Positions 28,938 through 37,396 of a stretch of 64,000 bases of DNA are shown here, one piece after another. Position numbers and translations under genes: made by a program. Every line of letters begins with the position of its first letter. Position 1 is the first letter of the stretch. Under the pieces are notes generated by a model, which was given only the letters and a program-made list of their open reading frames with translations, did no database searches and was not told the DNA's origin. Source of the stretch: [Zimmermannella] faecalis ATCC 13722 (GTDB lineage: Bacteria; Actinomycetota; Actinomycetes; Actinomycetales; Microbacteriaceae); the NCBI RefSeq assembly GCF_000381765.1, contig NZ_KB907074.1, forward strand, positions 1 to 64,000, given 5' to 3'.

Positions 28938-29557
28938 AGTCGGCGTTGATCGGGACGCAACTTTGACGTACGTTGGCTACATAGTTGCCGCGCTAGGAGC
29001 TGCGCCGTCAAGCATCGCGCACATATCTGGTGCGAGTTCACGGTCACGCAAATTTTGCGGCACAGTGACGAAACCCGCGGAATTTGAGGTTCCGCCGAAT
29101 CGGCGGAACCGTTGATCCTGTGAAATAGCGCTTCGTGCGGGTTTCGGTATGACGGTTGAGAGTGAGCGAGTCCGTTACGACCGCATGCTTGGCCGTCCCG
29201 CCCAGGGCTACTTCGAACACGCAAGAGTTCGACCTGGGCATGACAGTCTCCTCCCGCTAATGCTCATTCCCATGAATTAGGTGCACGGCTTCTCCCAGCC
29301 GCCAATCACCCGTCCCCTCGATCAACCGATCCCAAAGCTGCCACGCCTCTGGCAGATCGAGGAAAGGGCGATTCAAGGAGATCGTTTTGGGTCGCTCGTC
29401 CGTGATCTGCCAGACGCGTGGCGACGAATCAGCGACCTGCTGAGTATCAGAATCTCGTTCAGTCTGAAGCACCTGCTTTGCTCCGCCAAGACCTGCCTTA
29501 CTCCGATAAGATCCTGTCAAGCGAGGTTTCTGATGCGCGTACTAAAGAGGAGCGGAT
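28938..29557. other. 620-base gap between integrase and defence operon
   Basis: No gene I can defend. It holds a perfect 11-bp palindrome with one central base at 29088-29110 (arms GGTTCCGCCGA), which may end the integrase transcript. A minus-strand frame of 87 codons (29257-29520) has a plausible tail but no recognised motif and no good Shine-Dalgarno. A -10-like TAAGAT at 29507-29512 could serve the operon starting at 29558. Confidence 0.5.
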
Positions 29558-29746
29558 GTGGCTGAACCATGGCTCTCGGCCGATGAGATCGCCACACACC
29601 TCGGCGTTTCCAAAGACACCGTGTACGCATGGATCAGCGCGCAAAACATGCCCGCCCACAAGGTTGGGCGGCTGTGGAAGTTTCAGACAAGCGAAGTTGA
29701 CGAGTGGGTGCGCCAAGGCGGCGCCTCGACAAAGGAGAACGAATAG
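29558..29746 (+). CDS. small HTH DNA-binding protein heading the defence operon
   Basis: 62 residues from a GTG with AGAGGAG upstream. LSADEIATHLGVSKDTVYAWI and HKVGRLWKFQTSEVDEWV form a complete Xis/MerR-like winged helix (HTH_17). The next gene begins four bases after its stop, so it belongs to the methyltransferase operon, not to the integration module. It may be an operon regulator like the controller proteins of restriction-modification systems; that is inference. Confidence 0.85.
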   Translation: MAEPWLSADEIATHLGVSKDTVYAWISAQNMPAHKVGRLWKFQTSEVDEWVRQGGASTKENE

Positions 29747-29749
29747 CCG

Positions 29750-31888
29750 ATGTCACGACTCACGGATCTACTCCGTCAACTGCGCAGTGCCGACCCTCAG
29801 CTCGGTGCGGATCTCGAAAAGGAGATCACCGCGCTCACGAAGCGACGCAGCTTCGGACTGGTTTTCGAACGCCACCAGCCCGAGGCCGTCGAACTACCCG
29901 GCCAACCTATACGCCGCGGATCGAAGGTGCGTGTGCTTCCGCTGCGAGGAGAGACCGCCAAGGGCGACTCACGGCTCTGGCGCGTCGAATCCTTCACGTT
30001 TGATGAGAGCGGTGCGCAACTCGCGCAGTTAGTCGAGCACGTCACCGATGAGCCCGAGCGGCGTACTGCTTCGCTTGACAATCTCGTAGTCGTCGCTGAG
30101 TTCGACGACAAGATCTTCCCCGGTCTCGTTGAGACCGGGCGGATCGAGCGCGGCGGCGACAAGCCTTTCCACACGGTGATCAACGCTGAGAACTACCACG
30201 CCCTCGAAATGCTCACGTACACGCATCGAGGCAAGATCGACGCAATCTATATTGACCCTCCTTACAACACTGGTGCTCGCGACTGGAAGTACAACAACGA
30301 CTACGTCGAGGGCGACGACGACTACCGTCATTCGAAGTGGCTGGCCTTCATGGAACGCAGGTTGCTAGTCGCCAATGAGCTGCTAAACCCGAACGATTCG
30401 GTACTTATTGTCACAATTGATGAGAAAGAGTACCTACGACTTGGTCTGCTATTGGAGCAGACGTTCCCTCAAGCCAATATTCAGATGATCTCATCCGTCA
30501 TCAATCCCGCTGGTGTCGCACGCGGTGGCGAGTTTGCGCGTACTGATGAGTACATTTTCCTTGTAATGATCGGTGATGCACGCCCGCTGCCTGCCGCTCT
30601 AGCTCCAGAGTGGCTTGGCAAAATTGGTAGCTCCGTAAAGAACAAGTTGCACTGGAATGCTCTTGTCCGGACAGGCACGAATTCACGTCGTGTAGATCGT
30701 CCTAACCTATTCTATCCCATTTATGTCTCCGAGTCAGGGCAATCAATTCTCAGCGTTGGGGAGCCGCTTGCTCTGGAAGATTCGCGCGATGATGTTCCTG
30801 CACCCGAAGGCGCGAGAGTGATCTGGCCGCTCAAAGCCAATGGCGAGGAAGCCAATTGGCAAATCTCCCCTGTAGCACTTCGGAGTTCAATCGAATCTGG
30901 GTATGTCCGCCTCGGACGGCTCACAGAACGAGGCATGGCGATTTCGTACTTAAAGAGTGGTGAGCGCAAAAAGATTGAGGCTGGCTTATTTCCAGTAGTG
31001 GGTCACCGGCCTGACGGATCCGTGCTTGTTGACGAGTCGGAATATGTAGCGAAGTTCATTCCCGGAACACAATGGTCAATTCCATCGCACGATGCAAGCC
31101 GCAACGGATCTAACCTACTTTCATCCCTCATGCCGGATAGAAAATTCCCTTTTCCAAAGTCCCTATACGCCGTCGAAGACGTTCTTCGCTTCTTTGTAAG
31201 TAACAAACCTTCTGCTGTGATACTGGATTTCTTCTCAGGGTCTGGCACGACAGCAAATGCTGTGATGCGACTGAATCGTCAGGACCGCGGCCGACGCCAA
31301 TGCATTTCAGTTACCAATAACGAGGTCAGCGCCGAGGAGCAAAGTAAGCTCCGCAAGCAGGGTCTTCGCCCTGGCGATCCCGAATGGGAGAAGTGGGGAA
31401 TCTGCAACTACATCACAAAGCCCCGCATCCGTGCCGCGATCACCGGCCGTACGCCTGATGGCGAACCGATCAAGGGCGACTATAAATTCACTGACGAGTT
31501 TCCAATGGCCGATGGGTTCGATGAGAACGCCGTGTTCTTCACCCTGACTTACGAGTCGCCGCTCTCAGTGCGCCACAACCGTGCTTTCGAGCGCATCGCG
31601 CCAATGCTGTGGATGCGAGCGGGATCCACAGGTCGGATAATCGGTGACCTCGGCGACCGAGGCTGGGAAATCTCCGAGGTGTACGCAGTGCTGGAGAATA
31701 TCGACAACGCTGAAGCCTTCTTCTCCGCGATACGCGACGCCGAGGATGTACGCACGGTGTTCGTCATCACCGACGATGATGCCGCGTTCCAGATGGTCTG
31801 CCGTGAACTCCCGTCGGAGCTTGACATGGTACGGCTCTACGAGTCGTACCTGCAGAACTTTGAGATTAATCAGGGGCGTGCAGTCTGA
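29750..31888 (+). CDS. type III-like DNA adenine methyltransferase (Mod-like)
   Basis: 712 residues. Catalytic motif IDPPYNTG at residues 168-173 precedes the SAM-binding motif DFFSGSGTTANAV at about 493, the beta-class N6-adenine order used by type III Mod subunits. The roughly 320 residues between them should hold the target recognition domain; there the DNA is visibly more AT-rich (about 30390-31330) and includes rare codons such as TTA. About 200 residues after the SAM motif form an extra C-terminal domain (YITKPRIRAAITGRTPDG). The stop overlaps the helicase ATG by one base. Likely modifies host DNA and, with the next gene, forms a restriction-like pair. Confidence 0.92.
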   Translation: MSRLTDLLRQLRSADPQLGADLEKEITALTKRRSFGLVFERHQPEAVELPGQPIRRGSKVRVLPLRGETAKGDSRLWRVESFTFDESGAQLAQLVEHVTDEPERRTASLDNLVVVAEFDDKIFPGLVETGRIERGGDKPFHTVINAENYHALEMLTYTHRGKIDAIYIDPPYNTGARDWKYNNDYVEGDDDYRHSKWLAFMERRLLVANELLNPNDSVLIVTIDEKEYLRLGLLLEQTFPQANIQMISSVINPAGVARGGEFARTDEYIFLVMIGDARPLPAALAPEWLGKIGSSVKNKLHWNALVRTGTNSRRVDRPNLFYPIYVSESGQSILSVGEPLALEDSRDDVPAPEGARVIWPLKANGEEANWQISPVALRSSIESGYVRLGRLTERGMAISYLKSGERKKIEAGLFPVVGHRPDGSVLVDESEYVAKFIPGTQWSIPSHDASRNGSNLLSSLMPDRKFPFPKSLYAVEDVLRFFVSNKPSAVILDFFSGSGTTANAVMRLNRQDRGRRQCISVTNNEVSAEEQSKLRKQGLRPGDPEWEKWGICNYITKPRIRAAITGRTPDGEPIKGDYKFTDEFPMADGFDENAVFFTLTYESPLSVRHNRAFERIAPMLWMRAGSTGRIIGDLGDRGWEISEVYAVLENIDNAEAFFSAIRDAEDVRTVFVITDDDAAFQMVCRELPSELDMVRLYESYLQNFEINQGRAV

Positions 31889-34467
31889 TGCGGTACACAC
31901 TCAAGGATTATCAAGCCGAAGCCGTCGGCAATGTACTCAAGAATCTGGCCCAGGCGAAGGACATGTACCAGCGCTACGGCTCCTTGTCGCAGTTCTCTCT
32001 TTCAGCTACCACAGGTGCTGGCAAGACGGTGATGGCCGCTGCTGTCATCGAAGCGCTCATCTCAGGGTCAGACGAGTTTGACTTCCCGGCTGACCCCGGA
32101 GCGGTAGTGCTGTGGTTCTCAGATGACCCCTCGCTGAACGAACAATCCCGCGCCCGGATTCAGGCAGCGTCCAGCGAGTTGGACTGGCGGCTGAAGCTCA
32201 TCACAAACGACTTCCGTGAAACCTCGTTTCGGCCGGGGCACGTCTACTTCCTGAACACTCAGAAGCTCAGCAGGACGTCAAACCTGGTCAAGGGCGCAGG
32301 TACCAGGATCGACCCGACGGCGACGATCGACGAGCTGACCCCTGCACCTGACGAGATGCAGTCGAACATCTACGACACGATCATCAACACCATCGAGAAC
32401 AAGGAACTCACGTTGTATCTGGTGCTTGATGAGGCGCACCGAGGCATGAAACCGCAACGGGACCGCTCGACGATCGTGCAACGACTCATCAACGGCCAAG
32501 GGCAAGTGCCGCCCATTCCGATCGTTTTTGGAATCTCCGCAACTGTGGAGCGCTTCGAGCAGGCGATGAAGTCCGTGACGGGACGCACAGCTCTACCGAG
32601 TGTCGAGGTTGACTCTGCGCTGGTGCAGGCATCCGGCCTGTTGAAGGACGATATCGTGCTGTCCATTCCAGCCGAGACCGGCGCGTTCGACACCGTGCTG
32701 CTGCGGCGTGCCGTTGACAAGATTCGTGAGGCAGGTCGCGCGTGGGATGCCTACACGCGGGAGCAGGAAGAAGCCGACTCCGTCGTACCCCTCCTCGTCG
32801 TGCAAATGGCCGACAAACCGAGCGACGAAACACTCGTGCGTACGATCGACACGATCCTCGAGTCATGGCCCGAGCTTGATCACGGCGCGATCGCGAACGT
32901 GTTCGGTGAACATCAAGACCTCAAGGTCGGCGGCTACACGATCCCGTACATCGAACCCCAGCGTGTGCAGGATTCGACGCATGTGCGGGTGCTGATCGCA
33001 AAGTCGGCGATCTCCACGGGGTGGGATTGTCCGCGGGCCGAGGTGTTGGTGTCGTTCCGCCCGGCCTCCGACCCGACCAACATCACGCAGTTGCTCGGGC
33101 GCATGATCCGCACGCCACTGGCGCGCCGCATCCCCGGCAATGAAGTTCTCAACTCGGTCGACTGCATGTTGCCCTACTTCGACCGCACCACCGCGATGCG
33201 TGTCGCTGAGATGCTCATGCACGGCGCAACTTCGAAGGACGACGAGGGCGACAGCGGCGGCGGCGAAGGACGCCGGGTGCTGTTCGACCCGGTGCTGCTC
33301 CATCCGAACCCGGATCTTCTGGCGGAGGTATGGGAGAAGTTCGAAGCTCTCCCAACCGTGACGATTCCGAAGCACCGCAGCAAACCGATCAAACGATTCA
33401 CCGCGCTCGCAGCTGCGCTCACGAAGGACAAGGTCGTCGACCAGGCACTCAAGCGCGCCCACGACGAGCTGAACAACGTCGTGGCCTCACGCGCCATGCA
33501 ATACAAGGCGCAGGTGGACCGTGCCCGTGAAGACGTGCTGACGATGTCGGGAGAGGAACTGCGTGCACGGCTCGGTGGCGGTCTGTGGGTGAACTCGTCG
33601 TTCGAGCTTGCCGCTGATACTCGCGCCATTACCGAGGCGTACAAGGTAGCCGAGCGCAACCTCAGCCCGGCGTTGTGCTCGTCGTATGTGGACTACCTGG
33701 TACCCGAAGACGCCATCGAAGATGACCTCCTGGAGGCATACATCGAAGTCGCAGCGATTGGGCTTGTGCCCGATATCGTCGCAAGCGTCGAGGCCGAAGC
33801 CGATCGTCTCGCTCGCGCATGGTTGACCGACACCCGAGTTGACCGCAAAAACCTCAGTGACGAGAAGCAAGCTGAGTATGACCGTCTCGAAGGCATGTCG
33901 ACGGAGCCCGAACGCATCAGCCTCGTCAGCCCGAAGACCGGGCAAGCAGAGGCCAAGGCACGCGAAGTCGACGGCACCGAGACTGACTTGCCGGTCTACC
34001 GCAACCACCTCATGGTCACCAACACGGGCGATTACCCGGTCGAGCTGAATTCGTGGGAACGCCACGTATTTGCCGCTGAGTCCGACAGGAATGGTTTCGT
34101 CGGGTGGTGGCGCAACCCGGATCGCGCGGTGAAGGAATCGCTCGCGATCGCGTACATGGACGGATCACGTAACTGGAAGGCGCTCAGACCCGACTTCATC
34201 TTCTTCGCAGAGGGCCAGAACGGTATCGTCGCCGATCTGGTCGACCCGCACGGTCATCACCTGGCCGACGCGATGCCGAAGCTACGCGGGCTTGCCGAGT
34301 TTGCCGAACAATATGGTGGCGAGTTCCGTCGAATCGAGTCCGTGGCTGAGACGAATGGCGTCTATCGTGTGCTCGATCTGAAGCGTGATCAAGTGCGCGA
34401 AGCGATTCGCAGCGTTCATGACGCGAAAACCTTGTACGAGTCTGACCTGGCTAGCGACTACCGGTAG
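31888..34467 (+). CDS. type III restriction-like DEAD/DEAH helicase (Res-like)
   Basis: 859 residues. Walker A TTGAGKT at 41-47, DEAH at 181-184 (LVLDEAHRG), motif III FGISAT, and motif VI QLLGRMIRT: an intact superfamily 2 motor. The C-terminal 150 residues should be the nuclease. They show RPDFIFF (Asp 769) followed by VADLVDPHG, so the expected D/ExK triad lacks its lysine (Asp 783-Leu-Val 785). It may therefore be a divergent or inactive nuclease. It shares one base with mod and is followed after 9 bases by the SNF2 gene. Confidence 0.9.
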   Translation: MRYTLKDYQAEAVGNVLKNLAQAKDMYQRYGSLSQFSLSATTGAGKTVMAAAVIEALISGSDEFDFPADPGAVVLWFSDDPSLNEQSRARIQAASSELDWRLKLITNDFRETSFRPGHVYFLNTQKLSRTSNLVKGAGTRIDPTATIDELTPAPDEMQSNIYDTIINTIENKELTLYLVLDEAHRGMKPQRDRSTIVQRLINGQGQVPPIPIVFGISATVERFEQAMKSVTGRTALPSVEVDSALVQASGLLKDDIVLSIPAETGAFDTVLLRRAVDKIREAGRAWDAYTREQEEADSVVPLLVVQMADKPSDETLVRTIDTILESWPELDHGAIANVFGEHQDLKVGGYTIPYIEPQRVQDSTHVRVLIAKSAISTGWDCPRAEVLVSFRPASDPTNITQLLGRMIRTPLARRIPGNEVLNSVDCMLPYFDRTTAMRVAEMLMHGATSKDDEGDSGGGEGRRVLFDPVLLHPNPDLLAEVWEKFEALPTVTIPKHRSKPIKRFTALAAALTKDKVVDQALKRAHDELNNVVASRAMQYKAQVDRAREDVLTMSGEELRARLGGGLWVNSSFELAADTRAITEAYKVAERNLSPALCSSYVDYLVPEDAIEDDLLEAYIEVAAIGLVPDIVASVEAEADRLARAWLTDTRVDRKNLSDEKQAEYDRLEGMSTEPERISLVSPKTGQAEAKAREVDGTETDLPVYRNHLMVTNTGDYPVELNSWERHVFAAESDRNGFVGWWRNPDRAVKESLAIAYMDGSRNWKALRPDFIFFAEGQNGIVADLVDPHGHHLADAMPKLRGLAEFAEQYGGEFRRIESVAETNGVYRVLDLKRDQVREAIRSVHDAKTLYESDLASDYR

Positions 34468-34476
34468 GGCTGCATC

Positions 34477-37356
34477 TTGGCAATACCGCTGACCGCGCAT
34501 CAGGCGAAGTTCTATGCCCACCAACTGGAGCGTTCGTACGCGTCTGATCATGTGGGAAAGCTCGCTGGGCTGCTGTTTGACGCGCAGGTTGAGCCGAAGC
34601 CGCACCAGATCGATGCGGCCCTTTTCGCACTGCAGACCTCCACCTCGCCGGGTGTCATTTTGGCGGACGAGGTGGGTCTTGGAAAGACCATCGAAGCAGG
34701 CATCGTGCTGTGCCAGTATTGGGCAGAACGCAAGCGACGGATCCTGATCATCGCGCCATCATCGCTTCGTCAGCAGTGGCGGCAGGAGCTGGATGAAAAG
34801 TTTGCGATCCCTTCGAAGTTGCTTGATTCGAAGAACAAAGACCAGCTTCTGAAACCGAGTGCGGTTCTCTCGAGTGATGTCTTGATTTGCTCGTACGAGT
34901 TTGTGCTCCGCAATGTTGATGATCTTGCCCGACACTGGGACCTTGTTGTCGCGGATGAAGCGCACCGCTTGCGTTCATTCTGGAGGGGCAGCGACGCGAA
35001 GATCGCGCAGGCCGTCTCCGAAGTGATGGGCTCGGCTCGGAAGTCGCTCCTCCTCACCGCGACGCCGCTGCAGAACCGGCTCGAAGAGCTGTACGGCCTC
35101 GTCTCCGTGTTCGATCCCGAGTTCTTTCACTCGATCGAAGGGTTCAAAGAGCGGTACGTCGACCATCCCGACGATTACGGGAACGACGATCTCTCTATGC
35201 GCATCTCTCACCTGGCGAAGAGGACGCTTCGGAAAGACGCACAGAAGTACATTCGCTTCACCGAACGGATGCCGCTCACGTTCGGTTTCATGCCGTCACC
35301 GGCAGAGCAAGACCTTTACAACAAGGTCAACGCTTACCTGCAGCGCCCAACTCTGTACGCATTCGCGAGTTCTCAGCGGCACCTGTCTGCGCTGATCCTG
35401 CGTAAACGCCTCGGCTCCTCTACGTATGCGGTTGCCTCAACGCTCGAAGGCATCGCCAACAGACTCGAAGCGGAACTACAGTCTGGCCGCCGCCGCTCGA
35501 ACCGTGGAGCGCTGGTCGATGAAGACATGACAGATGAAGAGCTCGAGGCGTCGGAGTCGGCCCTGTTCGCACTCCCGTCTCCCGAGCATGCCGAGGCTGT
35601 CGAGGCGACCCGCAAGGAGATCGCGGCTGAGGTCGAGGAGCTGCGATCTTACGCGGATCTGGCGCGATCGATCACAGTGAACCAGAAGGCTGTCAAACTC
35701 TTAGACGCTCTCGACCAGGGCTTCGCCAAGCTTGCCGAGATCGGCGCCCCACAGAAGGCGATCATCTTCACCGACTCAACGAAGACACAGGAGTACCTCG
35801 CCTCCGCACTCCGTGCGGGAGGGCGCGGTGAGGGTTTGGTGCTCTTCAACGGCGCGAACAACTCCCCCGAAGCGACCGAGATCTACCGGGCCTGGTTGGA
35901 GACAAACGAGGGGTCAGACCTGATTACAGGGAACCCGTCGGCAGACCGACGCAAGGCACTCGTCGACGAGTTCCGCGAACGCGGCACCATAATGATTGCC
36001 ACCGAAGCCGCTGCCGAGGGCATCAACTTGCAGTTCTGCTCGATGCTCGTCAACTACGACCTCCCCTGGAACCCACAGCGCGTCGAGCAACGCATCGGTC
36101 GTGTGCACCGTTTCGGTCAACAGCACAACGTGATCGTGGTGAACTTCTCCAATCAAGGAAACCTCGCCGAGGAGCGCATCCTTGAACTACTCACCGAGAA
36201 GTTCAACCTCTTCACGTCCGTCTTTGGCGCCTCAGACGAAGTGCTCGGGTCGATCGAGGACGGACTCGACTTCGAGAAGTCCATCGCCGCGATCCTTGAA
36301 CGATGCCGCACCGCAGACGACATCAATGCTGCTTTCGACGAGCTAGAGCGTCAATACGAATCTGAGATCAGCCAAGAGATGCGGTCGACTCGAGCTCGTG
36401 TCTTCGACAACCTCGACCCGAACGTGCAAGACAAACTCAAGAGCTATGACACCCAGCAGGACGTTGTGCTCAACAGGTTTGAACAGCTCTTGCTTCGTGT
36501 GACCCGCCGCCAGCTCGACTCGTTCGCCGAGTTTGATTCTGACGGTCACAACTTCACGCTCACACACGCTCCCGCCGAGGGAATTCCGACCGGAAAGTAC
36601 TTCTTCAAGTCGAAGCCGCAACTTGGCGCCCATCAGTACCGGTACGGCAGCGACCTCGGGCGATTCGTGGTGCAAACTGCGCTCGCCGAGAAGACGCCTG
36701 CGGCCAACCTCGTCTTCTCTATTGCCGACTCGGATCGAGTTGCCTCCGCTGCGCGCGAGCTTGTCGGCGAACGCGGCATTCTAACTGCCGAGCTACTGAC
36801 CTTTACGATGCGATCCGGAAGCGACACTGTTACTGAGTCCTACGTGCTCAGCGCTGGTCACACTGATAGCGGAAAGCTTCTTGACGCCGAACAGGTCGAA
36901 CAGCTTTTGGATCTCACCTGCGTGTCCATATCCGAGACTGAAGCTATCGACACGAGCATGTTGCAGGCTGCGCTCATGCAACAGAGCGAACAGTTCAACG
37001 ACGAAGTCCAGAACCGAACGGCACAGTTCAGTATTGAACAGGGCGACCTCGTGGAGTCACGGCTGAAGGACCACAAAGCCAAGTACGACGCCGAGGTGCG
37101 AAAGCTCAACAAGGAAGAGGAAGATGCACGTGCGCGAGAGCGCAGGACCGATGACCTTTCGGAGCGGCTGAAACTTCGCAAAGAAGCACAGCGCCTGGCA
37201 CGTCGGGCCGAGGCACTTTACGACGACTTCAAAGTTGAACGCGACCGGCTCCGGCAACAGGCCGACGATTACCTTGAAATGATCGAGCAGGCACTGAAGG
37301 GCACCGACGAGCGTGAGCACATTCTCACGATCCGCTGGGCGGTAGAAGCAGCATGA
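34477..37356 (+). CDS. SNF2-family DEAD/DEAH helicase
   Basis: 959 residues from a TTG start at 34477 with AGGG upstream. Walker A DEVGLGKT at about 64-71, DEAH at 160-163, LLLTATPLQNR (motif III), a C-terminal lobe with LVNYDLPWNPQRVEQRIGRVHRFGQ (motif VI region; GRVHR intact). After about residue 560 comes a long C-terminal part that ends in a charged coiled coil (about 860-940). The length and order resemble DrmD of class 1 DISARM, yet no DrmA, DrmB or DrmC genes are nearby. It is probably the DNA translocase of the defence operon. Confidence 0.9.
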   Translation: MAIPLTAHQAKFYAHQLERSYASDHVGKLAGLLFDAQVEPKPHQIDAALFALQTSTSPGVILADEVGLGKTIEAGIVLCQYWAERKRRILIIAPSSLRQQWRQELDEKFAIPSKLLDSKNKDQLLKPSAVLSSDVLICSYEFVLRNVDDLARHWDLVVADEAHRLRSFWRGSDAKIAQAVSEVMGSARKSLLLTATPLQNRLEELYGLVSVFDPEFFHSIEGFKERYVDHPDDYGNDDLSMRISHLAKRTLRKDAQKYIRFTERMPLTFGFMPSPAEQDLYNKVNAYLQRPTLYAFASSQRHLSALILRKRLGSSTYAVASTLEGIANRLEAELQSGRRRSNRGALVDEDMTDEELEASESALFALPSPEHAEAVEATRKEIAAEVEELRSYADLARSITVNQKAVKLLDALDQGFAKLAEIGAPQKAIIFTDSTKTQEYLASALRAGGRGEGLVLFNGANNSPEATEIYRAWLETNEGSDLITGNPSADRRKALVDEFRERGTIMIATEAAAEGINLQFCSMLVNYDLPWNPQRVEQRIGRVHRFGQQHNVIVVNFSNQGNLAEERILELLTEKFNLFTSVFGASDEVLGSIEDGLDFEKSIAAILERCRTADDINAAFDELERQYESEISQEMRSTRARVFDNLDPNVQDKLKSYDTQQDVVLNRFEQLLLRVTRRQLDSFAEFDSDGHNFTLTHAPAEGIPTGKYFFKSKPQLGAHQYRYGSDLGRFVVQTALAEKTPAANLVFSIADSDRVASAARELVGERGILTAELLTFTMRSGSDTVTESYVLSAGHTDSGKLLDAEQVEQLLDLTCVSISETEAIDTSMLQAALMQQSEQFNDEVQNRTAQFSIEQGDLVESRLKDHKAKYDAEVRKLNKEEEDARARERRTDDLSERLKLRKEAQRLARRAEALYDDFKVERDRLRQQADDYLEMIEQALKGTDEREHILTIRWAVEAA

Positions 37357-37396
37357 CTGAAGGCGCAGCCTTGGACGACCGAGGGAAGAGGGGGAC

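Noticed and set aside
29257-29520. An 87-codon minus-strand gene before the defence operon
   Set aside because: No Shine-Dalgarno, no known motif and possible overlap with the operon promoter; kept only as a note in the gap entry.
29750-37356. Assignment of the island operon to DISARM
   Set aside because: Only the SNF2 helicase resembles DrmD. No DrmA, DrmB (DUF1998) or DrmC (PLD) gene is present, and the methylase and second helicase are of type III form.
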